Part shown: piece after piece, positions 8,203 to 17,685 of the stretch | How the letters are laid out: each line of letters opens with the position of its first letter | Numbering within the stretch: position 1 is the stretch's first letter | Assembly: GCA_003669055.1 (NCBI GenBank) | Contig: RAYB01000023.1 | Coordinates: 1-64,000 of the forward strand | Origin: a bacterium 1XD21-70 | Lineage (GTDB): Bacteria > Bacillota > Clostridia > Lachnospirales > Lachnospiraceae | Reading direction: 5' to 3' | Length of the DNA: 64,000 bases | Notes under the pieces: generated by a model | What the model was told of the DNA's origin: nothing | Seen by the model: the letters and a program-made list of their open reading frames with translations, nothing else | Databases searched by the model: none | Translations under genes and position numbers: made by a program

Positions 8203-10275
8203 TCAATGGCTGCCTCCTCCTTTGCTGTGTGCCTCCCACAGTTCCCGCCCGGCAGGCGTCAATCGGCTGCCTCCCCTGCCTCTGCCTATCTTGGCCAGCC
8301 CCTGGCTTGCCATGCCGGATAAAATTTTCCTCACTTCTTGCTGGGACAGCGGCAAGTCCCTGGCTTTTGCCTCAGCCAGGATCCGCTCCCTCCCGATCGT
8401 GGCATACTGTTCCGATGCCTGGTACAGCTGTTCCAGGACATACCAAAAAGCGGAGAAATTATTTTCTGTCCGCAGGGATGTTTCCCTTAAAGGCCGGGCA
8501 GCCCCCGGGGCAGGATGCCTCCGGAATACGGTGGGGGGAAGTTCTTCCATCGTAATCTCCGGCTGCCCGGTATAGATAAAGTACTCCGCCACATTCCGCA
8601 GTTCCCGGATATTCCCCGGCCAGGAATAATTCCTGAGGAAATCCTTTACCGGTTCTGTCAGCACAAAATCCCCGCCGAGTTCCTGCCGTATGCTTTCCAT
8701 AATCAGGAACATATCTTCTCCCCGCTCGGCCAGGGTCGGGATCACGATGGGCAGGGTATTCAGGCGGTAATAGAGATCCCTCCGGAAGGTGCCGTCCTCC
8801 ACCTTCTCCTCTAAGGATTCGTTGGTGGCGGCCACAATCCTCACATCGATTTTTATGACCCGGTTGCCGCCCACCCGCATGATCTCCCGCTCCTGGAGTA
8901 CGCGCAGCAGCTTCACCTGGAGCGCCTGGCTCATGCCTTCCACCTCATCTAAGAACAAAGTCCCCTTGTGGGAAAATTCAAACAGCCCTGGCCTCCCGCC
9001 TTTTTTTGCCCCGGTGAATGCCCCTTCTTCATAGCCAAAAAGTTCGCTTTCCAAAAGGTTCTCCGGCACTGCCGCCACATTGATGGCAATAAAAGGCCCG
9101 TCTTTCCTCCGGGAAGCCCGGTGAACCGCATGCGCAAACAGTTCCTTCCCCGTGCCCGTCTCCCCGATCAAGAGAACCGGGCTTTCGCTGGCAGCCATCC
9201 GCTCTAAAGATGCCTTTGTTTTCCGGATCACATCCGATTCCCCGACCACATCGCCGAAGCCGTATTTTGCCACATGCCCCTTGCTCATCAGCTGGCTGCG
9301 CAGTTCGTTTTGCCGTACCTCCACCTCATTGAATTTCTGCAGCCTGGCGAATGCCCCGATGCAGTTTTCCTGCCGCAGCACCGGAACCACCTCCATGCTG
9401 ACATTGACGCCGTTGACCTTGATCATCTTTGCCGGAATGCTCCTCTTTTCCAGCAGGCATTTCACAAAAGGAATGTAAGAAAAGACCTCCTCGCACCGTT
9501 TCCCTATAATTAAGGAAGAACTGGCTTTCGTAATCTCCTCTGCCTGCCTGTTGCAGGCAAATATTTCCCCCTTCTCATCCACCCCGATAATACCGTCCTC
9601 CAGGATGTCCATCAAAATATAAAACTGGCTTTCTAAGCGGACCGAGCGGCTGAACATCTGGTCAAAGCTATAATTGCTGGTGGCGATCTCCTGAAAATAC
9701 TCCCGGAACTTTTCGGTCTCCAAAAGCTGCTCCAAATTAAGCCGCAGGGCAATCTCAATCATCATGCCGGAGGTACATGGCCTCTGCCCCAAGTTGATCC
9801 TCTTTTCAATGGATTCCGGCACATAGCGCATCTCGTCCGGCGTCACTGCGATATGGACTTCCTCCTCCAAAGCCGCCCCCGGGTAAAACGGGATGAAATG
9901 GATATGGTTGATTCCGAACTGGTTCAGCTGTGCAATCGCCTCCCTGGCCATTGTCTGTGTCATATTCACGAAAAGAACCTTGCTTCCCTGCGGGATCTCC
10001 TTTAGCTTTTGCAGTTCCTTCCACCGGAAAGATACCTCCACTGCCATCGTCTGGCACCCGATAGGGACATGCCTGGCCACCTCCTCCGCCGATCCGTAGG
10101 CATCCGTGGATATCACAAACAAGTCCGCCCACTCCAGGGTTCCCGTCGCGGAGCCGTCCATCACATTGAACATGGAAATGTCCGCATACTCCCCGAACAG
10201 GCTCTGCACTTCCCCTGCATACGAGGCGCCTGCCCTGGGATCCAGGGAAATGACGGTGATCTTTTTCTTTTGCAT
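8203..10275 (-). CDS. Sigma-54-dependent enhancer-binding regulator (PrpR-like sensory domain, PAS, AAA+, winged-helix C-terminus)
   Basis: 690 residues. Residues 1-200 resemble the PrpR/NtrC-type N-terminal sensory domain; a PAS domain ([20 protein letters not shown]) covers roughly 225-340. The AAA+ domain has Walker A GETGTGKE near 371 and the sigma-54 contact loop GAFTGA near 417, with LFLDEVEGM as Walker B. The C-terminus (about 600-685) is not the usual Fis-type helix-turn-helix; it reads like a winged helix ([20 protein letters not shown], then a basic wing [10 protein letters not shown]). It is divergent from the cysteine desulfidase gene and upstream of the lyase operon, both of which have -24/-12 promoters, so it is the likely activator of both. 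A comparable sigma-54 regulator-desulfidase pair is known in Clostridioides difficile. Start supported by AAAGGAGGCAGGAAC. Confidence 0.9.
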   Translation of the reverse strand: MQKKKITVISLDPRAGASYAGEVQSLFGEYADISMFNVMDGSATGTLEWADLFVISTDAYGSAEEVARHVPIGCQTMAVEVSFRWKELQKLKEIPQGSKVLFVNMTQTMAREAIAQLNQFGINHIHFIPFYPGAALEEEVHIAVTPDEMRYVPESIEKRINLGQRPCTSGMMIEIALRLNLEQLLETEKFREYFQEIATSNYSFDQMFSRSVRLESQFYILMDILEDGIIGVDEKGEIFACNRQAEEITKASSSLIIGKRCEEVFSYIPFVKCLLEKRSIPAKMIKVNGVNVSMEVVPVLRQENCIGAFARLQKFNEVEVRQNELRSQLMSKGHVAKYGFGDVVGESDVIRKTKASLERMAASESPVLLIGETGTGKELFAHAVHRASRRKDGPFIAINVAAVPENLLESELFGYEEGAFTGAKKGGRPGLFEFSHKGTLFLDEVEGMSQALQVKLLRVLQEREIMRVGGNRVIKIDVRIVAATNESLEEKVEDGTFRRDLYYRLNTLPIVIPTLAERGEDMFLIMESIRQELGGDFVLTEPVKDFLRNYSWPGNIRELRNVAEYFIYTGQPEITMEELPPTVFRRHPAPGAARPLRETSLRTENNFSAFWYVLEQLYQASEQYATIGRERILAEAKARDLPLSQQEVRKILSGMASQGLAKIGRGRGGSRLTPAGRELWEAHSKGGGSH

Positions 10276-10315
10276 GTTCCTGCCTCCTTTGCGATATTTC
10301 GGCCGGATATCATTT

Positions 10316-10374
10316 AACCAATTTATTGTTGGATTTTATGGCCTTCAACCAATTTTCCGTCCTATATAACCATT
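10316..10374 (+). promoter_or_regulatory. AACCAAT enhancer boxes upstream of the cysteine desulfidase promoter
   Basis: AACCAAT at 10316-10322 and 10347-10353 and a near copy AACCATT at 10368-10374, starts 31 and 21 bases apart. They lie 125-185 bases upstream of the sigma-54 promoter, the normal distance for an enhancer-binding protein. ATTGTTGG at 10325-10332 forms a partial dyad with the first box. Confidence 0.6.
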
Positions 10375-10499
10375 TTCTCATAGTTACGCCTTTTTTTCAA
10401 GATTTCTTTCCCTGGTTCCCGCGGCCATTCCCGTGCGGTTCTTTCCCCAGGCAGCATTTTTCCCGGGCAGCATTTCCCCGCATGAAGCCGCAATAGGTT

Positions 10500-10515
10500 T
10501 GGCATGTTTCTTGCT
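10500..10515 (+). promoter_or_regulatory. Sigma-54 (-24/-12) promoter of the cysteine desulfidase gene
   Basis: TGGCATGTTTCTTGCT at 10500-10515 matches the consensus TGGCAYRN4TTGCW with the exact 10-base spacing between GG and GC. Transcription would start near 10527, giving a short leader before the ATG at 10563, which follows AAAGGAG. Confidence 0.88.
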
Positions 10516-10562
10516 TATTAATAAGGCATCACTATTTTACTGTTTCAGAAAGGAGTTATCCT

Positions 10563-11849
10563 ATGATCACAAAAGCAGAATTGATTCAGTTACTCCACCA
10601 GGAAGTTGTCCCGGCGCTTGGCTGTACGGAGCCGGTGTGCGTCGCTTTGGCGGCAGCGGACGCCTGGCGTGCAATCGGGGGAGATGTGGTATCCATCAAG
10701 ATGGAGGTCAACCCCGGCATCTACAAAAACGGCATGAGCGTCGGGATTCCCGGTTTCCGGAAGGTAGGCTTAAAGTATGCTGCTGCCCTGGGCGCCTGCC
10801 TGGGCAACCCGGAAAAAAAGCTGCAGCTTTTGGAAGATATCACCCCCGAGGTCAGCGAGGATGCCATCCGGCTGGTGGACGGCCACCATGTGATCGTCAT
10901 GATCAACCAGAATGAGACCCAGCTTTATGCCCGGGCAGAGATTATCACCACCTCCGGGATCGGGATCAGCGAGATCCGCAATACCCACTCCAATATTATT
11001 TTCACCAAAAAAAATAACGAGGTGCTCCTGCAAAAAGAGTATGCTACCAGTTCCAGTGACGAAATCCATGATAAGCTGATGTCCATGACCGTGGCCGAAA
11101 TCAAGGCAGTCGTTGAACAATGCACTGCAGACGAACTGGAAGAGATGCTCAACGGAATGGAGATGAACGAAAAGCTGGCGGATTATGGGCTGGAGCACTC
11201 CCTGGGCATCGGCATTGCCTCCTCCCTGCAAAAAGAACTAAAAGGCAATGTCCTGGGTGACAGCTTATTTACCCGTACCATGGTCCGGGTGGCCAGCAGT
11301 GCCGAAGGGCGTATGAGCGGGTGCCCCTACGCTGTCATGAGCAGCGCCGGAAGCGGGAACCACGGTATTACGGCAATTATCCCGGTTGTGGAAATGGCCA
11401 AGCACCTAGGTTCCTCCAATGAACAGCTGGTAAAAGCCTTGGCCTTCTCCCATGCACTGAATGTATATATCAAAATGTATACCGGGAAGCTGTCCGCCAC
11501 CTGCGGCTGCGGGGTCTCTGCCGCAACTGCCGCTGCTGCCTCGATGGTATGGCTGATGGGCGGAAGCGACGAACAGATCGGCAATGCCATCATCAACATG
11601 AGCGGCAACCTGACCGGCATGATCTGCGACGGGGGGAAAATCGGCTGCGCGTTAAAGCTTGCCACGGCCACCAACGCGGCCATGATGTGCGCTTCCCTGG
11701 CTATGTCGGACGTTGTGCTCCAGCCCACGGACGGGATCTGCGGATACACCCCGGAACAGGCCATCCGCAACATGGGAAGGGTGAGCAACCCAGGCATGCT
11801 TGAGACCGATACTACCATCCTGAATATCATGATGGAGAAGGATCAGTAA
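10563..11849 (+). CDS. cdsB: L-cysteine desulfidase family protein (CyuA/CdsB, COG3681)
   Basis: 428 residues, full length for the family once called UPF0597/YhaM. The enzyme splits L-cysteine to sulfide, ammonia and pyruvate using an oxygen-labile iron-sulfur cluster. Cluster-type cysteines are visible in [11 protein letters not shown] (N-terminus), [15 protein letters not shown] and [23 protein letters not shown] is another family signature. Cytoplasmic, no membrane segment. It is monocistronic, driven by a sigma-54 promoter and divergent from its presumed activator. RidA from the other operon would remove the 2-aminoacrylate it makes. The frame begins [20 protein letters not shown] after a strong AAAGGAG site. 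Confidence 0.92.
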   Translation: MITKAELIQLLHQEVVPALGCTEPVCVALAAADAWRAIGGDVVSIKMEVNPGIYKNGMSVGIPGFRKVGLKYAAALGACLGNPEKKLQLLEDITPEVSEDAIRLVDGHHVIVMINQNETQLYARAEIITTSGIGISEIRNTHSNIIFTKKNNEVLLQKEYATSSSDEIHDKLMSMTVAEIKAVVEQCTADELEEMLNGMEMNEKLADYGLEHSLGIGIASSLQKELKGNVLGDSLFTRTMVRVASSAEGRMSGCPYAVMSSAGSGNHGITAIIPVVEMAKHLGSSNEQLVKALAFSHALNVYIKMYTGKLSATCGCGVSAATAAAASMVWLMGGSDEQIGNAIINMSGNLTGMICDGGKIGCALKLATATNAAMMCASLAMSDVVLQPTDGICGYTPEQAIRNMGRVSNPGMLETDTTILNIMMEKDQ

Positions 11850-11864
11850 AAATCGTTTTTTGGC

Positions 11865-11895
11865 GGGTATGCCCTCCTCTGGGGCATGCCCTTTT
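11865..11895 (+). terminator. Terminator of the cysteine desulfidase gene
   Basis: GGGTATGCCC (11865-11874) pairs with GGGCATGCCC (11882-11891), with one G-T wobble, followed by TTTT. It begins 16 bases after the stop codon. Confidence 0.75.
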
Positions 11896-11999
11896 AAATT
11901 CAGGATGCGGATGCCCAGTGATGTTTTGTAAAGGACTTGATTCTTTTCTCATGTCCTCCATCATTTTACACATTTCTTGAACACCTTTCGTGTTTTCTT

Positions 12000-14900
12000 T
12001 CAAATTTCTCTATAAGGCGGTTGCTCCTCGGCTACTATTTGCATTTCCTGTGGCGGCTCAAAGTTATAAACAACGGACTTATGTTCCTGTGGCGGTGCTG
12101 CATAAGATTTTCCTTCTTTGTTGTAGGTGAGATTAAATACAAGGTCGGAAAGCCATTTCTTGAACGAAGGATTATCCTGAAACTGTTTGAACAGTTCCAT
12201 ATTATCAGCCATGATAGCGAAGATAATCTGCTGCAAAGCCCGCTCACTTTCAAGCCTTGCGCTCTGTTCATCAGAGTTTTTCATGGCATTCTGATATTTC
12301 TCATCCCTTGAAACCATAGCAGGTATTTCAAGAATCTGTCTGCGCACATTATCTGCATCATTCCAGTTGATATTGCCAAACATATCGTTAAAGTCAGACA
12401 GAATAACGGAAAGTAAATCCATCTCCGGCTCAATAATGCGGCCGACCTTTCCAGCAGGAACTGGCGCAACCTCGGAATCAGAATCCTCCAACTTGATAGA
12501 TATTGACTCACGCGCCTCGTTGCGATAGCTTTCCAAATCGATTGTCTCAAGGATGCCCTGTGACAAATCGTCCTCATGGGGAGAAGGCAATTTGGGTATC
12601 AGCAGATTGAGGAAAATAGAAAGCCGCTCCCAATCCGCATTGCCATAAGGGAGAATCGCTCCAAGAAATCCGTACGTACGGCAAAAAGCTTTTGCCGCGC
12701 TTTTGAATTTAATCTGGCCATCCGTTTCCAGCTGCTTATAAATAGCTGTACAGGCATCCAGGGTAGGATCAAGTTTATCACGGTCCGCACCATTCAGATA
12801 CAGGTTGACCAGGCGTTCTACATCCTCGCCAGAATAAACCTGAAGACCCTCCATCGTTGTTGCAAGGTCATAGAGTTTGTTCGGGTCGGTCTCGCCGGAC
12901 AAAATTGTGGTTCGGTAGTAATGGGAAAAGGACTCCCCAATAATTTCCGGTTTATTAGCGAAATCCAAAACAAAGGTGTCATACTTCTTTGGATGGCAAC
13001 GGTTCAGCCTTGAAAGGGTCTGTACTGCTTTGATGTCATATAGCATCTTATCCACATACATCGTGTGGAGCAGAGGTTCGTCAAAGCCAGTCTGAAACAT
13101 ATCTGCCACGATCAGGATGCGATATGGGTCTGCCTTAAAAGTTTTTGGTATCTTTGCATCAGAGAATCCGTTTATGCCTGCAGAGGTCAGCGGCGGTTCC
13201 TGATCGTTGTACTTGCATTCGCCGGAAAAAGCGATAATGGTTTTATAGGGGCTGTGCCTTTCAGAAAGATACTTGTTGATAGCGTAGTAATATTCAATGC
13301 ATCGTGGGATATTGGCGGTTACGACCATAGCACGGGCCTGTCCACCGACTTTTCCCTTAGCGATAATCTGTTCATGGAAGTGGTCAACCATCATGGCAGC
13401 TTTCTTCGCTATGGTATAGCTGCTGCTCTCCACAAAATTACGGAGTTTCTTCTGGGCGCGCTTTTTGTCAAACATCGGATCGTCCTCGACGGTCTTCATC
13501 AATCTGTAAAAGCTGTCAATAGGCGTGTAATTCCGCAACACATCCAGAATAAAGCCTTCCTGGATAGCCTGTTTCATCGTGTAGGCATGGAACGGCTTAT
13601 GCTGCAATTCGCCCTTATCATTCAATATAGGAGTTCCGTATTCATCCACAACAAGTATGCCGAAAGTTTCCAATGTCTTATTCTTCGGTGTAGCTGTGAA
13701 TGCAAAATAGCTGGCATTCTTCAACAGCTTACGCCCTTCCATCATAGCGTTGATCCTGTCCTCGTTGTCCATCTCGTCATCCGAAGCGAGCCCGGAGAGA
13801 GCAAGATTCATCTGCGCGGAATTGCGTCCACTCTGCCCGGAATGCGCCTCATCAATGATAATAGCGAAACGATTTTCTTTATGGTCAGTTCCGATTTGCG
13901 GCAGCGTATATGGGAACTTCTCGATTGTGGTAATGATGATGCGCTTACCGTCCGTGATGGCTTTTGTAAGATCACCGGAGTGCTCCGCCCATGCTACAGT
14001 ATTGCTCACCTGCATGAATTGCTTGATAGTGTCCCGGATTTGTTTATCGAGGATACGGCGGTCGGTAACTACAATAACAGAGTCGAGCATCGGACGCCCA
14101 TCCTGTTCAAGTCCGATCAACTGATGGGCAAGCCATGCAATAGAGTTGGACTTGCCGCTTCCTGCACTGTGCTGGATCAAGTATTTATGCCCGATACCGT
14201 TTTCCCGCACATCGCTAAGCAGCCTTGTAACCACATCCAGCTGATGATACCGCGGGAAAATCTGCTTCTCTTTTTTCTTTTTGGTATCCTCATCTACCTC
14301 GATAACAACCTGGGCGTAATTTTCAATAATCAGCGTCAGCCTTTCTTTTGTAAGGATATCTTTCCACAGGTAATCAGTCATTAAGCCATTAGGATTTGGT
14401 GGATTACCTGCTCCATCGTTATATCCCTTATCAAAGGGCAGGAACCAACTGTCTTTGCCTGCGAGGCGAGTACAGAATTTGATACGGGCGTCATCCACAG
14501 CCAGATGCACCATACAGCGCTTAAACTGAAACAATGCTTCTCGTGAATCACGGTCATCTTTATACTGCTGGACAGCATCATCTACATTTTGCTTTGTGAA
14601 CTGGTTTTTCAGTTCAAAGGTGATGACAGGCAAGCCATTGATGAATAAGCACAAGTCAAGGGCAAGTTTTCCTGCGTCCTGAGAATAGCGGAACTGGCGC
14701 GTCACACTGAAAATATTTTTCTGGAACAGTTCCTTCGCTTTTATGTTGTTTTCAGTCGGAGTAAGATAGAACATAATGAGATCAACCGGGTACACCTTGA
14801 TGCCATTGCGCAGAACATCTACAATTCCGCGTTTGGCTAACTCACCCTGGAGACGGTTCAGAAACTGCCGTTTTTTCTGATCGGACTGAAACACCCCCAG

Positions 14901-15074
14901 CCTGCTCATCTGCATGGGTTGGGTATCCTGCAAAAATCGAAAGAGCCGAGTCTCATCAATCGCGTATTCTTTATTGTAATCAGTGTTAGCCCCTTCTTCA
15001 TAACCATTCTGCTCAACCAGCCATTTTACAATGAGTGTTTCCAGACCGCTTTCTTTTGTATTTGTAAAAGCCAT
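12000..15074 (-). CDS. hsdR: Type I restriction enzyme HsdR (endonuclease/translocase subunit)
   Basis: 1024 residues, normal length. The N-terminal third is the HsdR nuclease domain (LALDLCLFINGLPVITFELKN has the E-x-K part of the PD-(D/E)xK site). The SF2 motor follows, with Walker A SAGSGKSNS near 304 and DEAH-type motif IIIDEAHSGQSGRN near 405; FAFTATPKNKT is motif III, and MFQTGFDEP and QTLSRLNR are later helicase motifs. It is the last gene of the hsd operon and begins 2 bases after the YhcG-type gene. It needs HsdM and HsdS to cut, so it may be idle if the hsdM amber codon is not read through. Confidence 0.93.
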   Translation of the reverse strand: MAFTNTKESGLETLIVKWLVEQNGYEEGANTDYNKEYAIDETRLFRFLQDTQPMQMSRLGVFQSDQKKRQFLNRLQGELAKRGIVDVLRNGIKVYPVDLIMFYLTPTENNIKAKELFQKNIFSVTRQFRYSQDAGKLALDLCLFINGLPVITFELKNQFTKQNVDDAVQQYKDDRDSREALFQFKRCMVHLAVDDARIKFCTRLAGKDSWFLPFDKGYNDGAGNPPNPNGLMTDYLWKDILTKERLTLIIENYAQVVIEVDEDTKKKKEKQIFPRYHQLDVVTRLLSDVRENGIGHKYLIQHSAGSGKSNSIAWLAHQLIGLEQDGRPMLDSVIVVTDRRILDKQIRDTIKQFMQVSNTVAWAEHSGDLTKAITDGKRIIITTIEKFPYTLPQIGTDHKENRFAIIIDEAHSGQSGRNSAQMNLALSGLASDDEMDNEDRINAMMEGRKLLKNASYFAFTATPKNKTLETFGILVVDEYGTPILNDKGELQHKPFHAYTMKQAIQEGFILDVLRNYTPIDSFYRLMKTVEDDPMFDKKRAQKKLRNFVESSSYTIAKKAAMMVDHFHEQIIAKGKVGGQARAMVVTANIPRCIEYYYAINKYLSERHSPYKTIIAFSGECKYNDQEPPLTSAGINGFSDAKIPKTFKADPYRILIVADMFQTGFDEPLLHTMYVDKMLYDIKAVQTLSRLNRCHPKKYDTFVLDFANKPEIIGESFSHYYRTTILSGETDPNKLYDLATTMEGLQVYSGEDVERLVNLYLNGADRDKLDPTLDACTAIYKQLETDGQIKFKSAAKAFCRTYGFLGAILPYGNADWERLSIFLNLLIPKLPSPHEDDLSQGILETIDLESYRNEARESISIKLEDSDSEVAPVPAGKVGRIIEPEMDLLSVILSDFNDMFGNINWNDADNVRRQILEIPAMVSRDEKYQNAMKNSDEQSARLESERALQQIIFAIMADNMELFKQFQDNPSFKKWLSDLVFNLTYNKEGKSYAAPPQEHKSVVYNFEPPQEMQIVAEEQPPYREI

Positions 15075-15076
15075 CC

Positions 15077-16099
15077 TCAGCCCTCCTCTTTCTCAATCCT
15101 TCTGCGTTCAGCTTCAATCTCCTGCTGCAATTCTTCAGCGGTGGGCAGCGCAAAACGATAGCGTGAGGCAAATATCTGCTGGGCATCATTCAAAACAGAA
15201 TATTTGACAATTGCCTCGTTTTTCTGCGAGCACAAAATGATGCCGATAGTGGGATTATCATCTTCGTTTTTATATAGCGCATCAAACATGCGAATATAGC
15301 TGTCCATCTGGCCGATGTCACCGTGAGTCAATTTGCCAACCTTCAAATCAATCAGCACATGACATTTCAAGATGCTGTGGTAGAATACGAGGTCAAGATA
15401 AAAATCTTCATCTTCATAGCGCATCAGCTTCTGTCTGGCTACAAAGCAAAAGCCGCGCCCTAACTCCAATAAGAATTCCTGCAATTTGCTAATCAATGCC
15501 TGCTCTAAATCCGACTCACGTAGGGACGGATAATCTTTCAAGCCAAGGAACTCCAACACATACGGATCTTTGATGAAATTTTCCGCAGCTAAATGTGCTG
15601 TAAGTTCAACAGCCTCAGCCTTTACAGATGCCTGCTCTCTGCTTGCAAGTAACCGCTCATAATATAGGGTAGAAATCTGTCTCTCCAGTTGGCGGCTTGA
15701 CCATGCAGAGGAGATAGCCTCGTCCATATACCACTGCCTTGCCTGTTCGTTTTCCACCGACAGCAGGAGGCGATAATGCGTCCAAGTCAATTGCGAACGC
15801 AGTGCGTTCGTATTTGGAAACATCACATAAAATTTCTTCATCTGCTGCAATGTCCGCACAGAAAAGCCTTTGCCAAAATCCTTGGTCAATCGGCTAGACA
15901 GTTCCTGCAACACAGATTTCCCGTAACCGGCCCGCGCATTGCCATCTTGCTCATGTTCCACGATGATGCGCCCAATCTGCCAGTAGGCTTGTACCATCGC
16001 AAAGTTGACCGCACTGTATGCCTGGTTGCGCGACAGCAGAAGAGTTTCTTTTATTTCAGCATAGATGTCCTCATAGGAAACTAATTCACTATTATTCAT
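15077..16099 (-). CDS. YhcG-type PDDEXK nuclease family protein (DUF1016)
   Basis: 340 residues. The N-terminal half (YAEIKETLLLSRNQAYSAVN, then YWQIGRIIVEHEQ) is the DUF1016 N-terminal domain; the C-terminal half has the nuclease-like core DFYLDLVFYHSILKCHVLIDLK, with D, D and a K in the PD-(D/E)xK order. Such proteins are frequent passengers in type I restriction operons; their biochemical job is not settled. The gene lies between hsdS and hsdR and ends 2 bases before hsdR, so it is almost certainly co-expressed. A 185-base spacer separates it from hsdS; I see no gene in that spacer. Confidence 0.88.
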   Translation of the reverse strand: MNNSELVSYEDIYAEIKETLLLSRNQAYSAVNFAMVQAYWQIGRIIVEHEQDGNARAGYGKSVLQELSSRLTKDFGKGFSVRTLQQMKKFYVMFPNTNALRSQLTWTHYRLLLSVENEQARQWYMDEAISSAWSSRQLERQISTLYYERLLASREQASVKAEAVELTAHLAAENFIKDPYVLEFLGLKDYPSLRESDLEQALISKLQEFLLELGRGFCFVARQKLMRYEDEDFYLDLVFYHSILKCHVLIDLKVGKLTHGDIGQMDSYIRMFDALYKNEDDNPTIGIILCSQKNEAIVKYSVLNDAQQIFASRYRFALPTAEELQQEIEAERRRIEKEEG

Positions 16100-16284
16100 T
16101 CAAAGCTGTTCCTTTCCTGGTCACTTTATATAGTTATCGGCCGGATCATGCTCCATTCTTGGTCGTATTCATGCATTTTTTCTTACTATTAAAGAAATTC
16201 GCTCAATTTCCCACATAAGTGAGGATTTTATATATTCATGGAAAGATGCTAATGCCATATTGTTTTGCTTCTCTATTTTTTCCA

Positions 16285-17685
16285 TCAGCCTTCCTCCTGT
16301 CCTTCGGTTTCTTCTTCATCATCAGCATCACTGTCAGCTTCTTCCTCCACAAATTCATATTCGGGGATTTCTATGCCACGGACATCAATTTTTCCAGTGA
16401 CAGCATCGGCAATAAATTTGTTTTTAAGTTCATGCAACAACTCGATTTGATTTTCCAATGCAATTTGAACATGGTCAAAATTTACAAGAATCTTATAAAG
16501 TTCGTTAGAGATCACTTCTTGTTCATCCCGTGGCGGCAATGGAATAGGAAATGCTAATACCTTTGAAGCATTGGTGCAGGCAAGATTTGTTGTCCGGATT
16601 GCAGTCACATCAAAATAAATTCTTCCCACATCACTCGCAGAAACATATTCCAGCCATTTATTTTGAAGAAGTTTGTCATTTACTGTTACAGCAAATATAT
16701 GGTTTTGGTGAATACAATTTTTAATTTCCCCATTCCAGACGCACCCTCGTCCAAGTTTATCTCGATCACCGCCCTCAGTCATCAAAACACATCCTATAGG
16801 TAATTGATATTGTTGAGTTTCTTGTGAAGTTACTTTTAATGTAGCAACTGTCGCCAGATCCACATACCCATTTTGTACATTAGCTACTCGAAGGTAAGGT
16901 ACTTCTATCAGGTTCGAGTTGGCGGGATATTTTTTCCCAAGGGTAATTCCGGACTTCACTTTGGCACACCTCTTTAGCGGGACACAATTCCAATGTGCAG
17001 GAATACTGCCAATCCATCGAATTCCGGTTCTTTTCATAGAAACTCCCGGTTTTAGCCCATGAGTAATAATACTGGAGAGTTTGCGTTGCCTTTGTATTTT
17101 TAGCAGATTAATTTCTTTTCGCTTGATGTTAATCAGCTTATTGATACTTGATACCTTCCAATCCAGAAACCGCACAATCTGATCTTGTTCGGGGCGGGGA
17201 GGGACAGGAAGAAGTACATTGTTTAGCTTTGTCATTGGAATTCTTTTTCGAATATCAAGGATTCCATTCCCCAGACCTTTTAATGTTTCCTCAAAAATTG
17301 AAAGTCTGAAAATATATTCGCAGTACTTAATGTTTATATACTCTCTCGGCACTAAAGCATAATAAACAGGACTTATTGCTCCAAAATAGTGTGATATTCC
17401 TACAGAACCTATGACTACATTCATACTATTAACCACAAGGTCACCAGGATGAGCCAAATGATAATCCTCTAAATTCTCCTTTGACTTGTTTCCAATATTC
17501 CCCTTTTGAGCGTAGGGAATGATGCCTTTCGTGTTGGTAAGAGAGAGAATCTCAGTTGTCTTTATTGGATTATTACTTTCCTTTCTTTCCCACAAAAGGA
17601 ATTTTAACCGTTCAATTTTCCAATGAACTGGTAAAGTTTGAGTCCATCCAAGTAAAACAGGCTGCATTTGTTTATATGTGTTCAT
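16285..17685 (-). CDS. hsdS: Type I restriction enzyme HsdS (specificity subunit)
   Basis: 466 residues with the two-fold HsdS plan. The first target-recognition domain begins after LPVHWKIERLKFLLWE, the second after IPAHWNCVPLKRCAKVKSG. Each is followed by a conserved helix (PPRPEQDQIVRFLDWKVSSI and PPRDEQEVISNELYKIL). The C-terminus is an unusually acidic tail of about 25 residues rich in Glu and Asp (VEEEADSDADDEEETEG), outside the normal fold. The start codon overlaps the hsdM stop by four bases (ATGA), indicating translational coupling. Recognition sequence cannot be predicted from the sequence alone. Confidence 0.93.
   Translation of the reverse strand: MNTYKQMQPVLLGWTQTLPVHWKIERLKFLLWERKESNNPIKTTEILSLTNTKGIIPYAQKGNIGNKSKENLEDYHLAHPGDLVVNSMNVVIGSVGISHYFGAISPVYYALVPREYINIKYCEYIFRLSIFEETLKGLGNGILDIRKRIPMTKLNNVLLPVPPRPEQDQIVRFLDWKVSSINKLINIKRKEINLLKIQRQRKLSSIITHGLKPGVSMKRTGIRWIGSIPAHWNCVPLKRCAKVKSGITLGKKYPANSNLIEVPYLRVANVQNGYVDLATVATLKVTSQETQQYQLPIGCVLMTEGGDRDKLGRGCVWNGEIKNCIHQNHIFAVTVNDKLLQNKWLEYVSASDVGRIYFDVTAIRTTNLACTNASKVLAFPIPLPPRDEQEVISNELYKILVNFDHVQIALENQIELLHELKNKFIADAVTGKIDVRGIEIPEYEFVEEEADSDADDEEETEGQEEG

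Noticed and set aside
13065-14384. Long plus-strand frame inside hsdR
   Set aside because: It is a shadow of the hsdR codon pattern; the minus-strand frame carries all helicase motifs.
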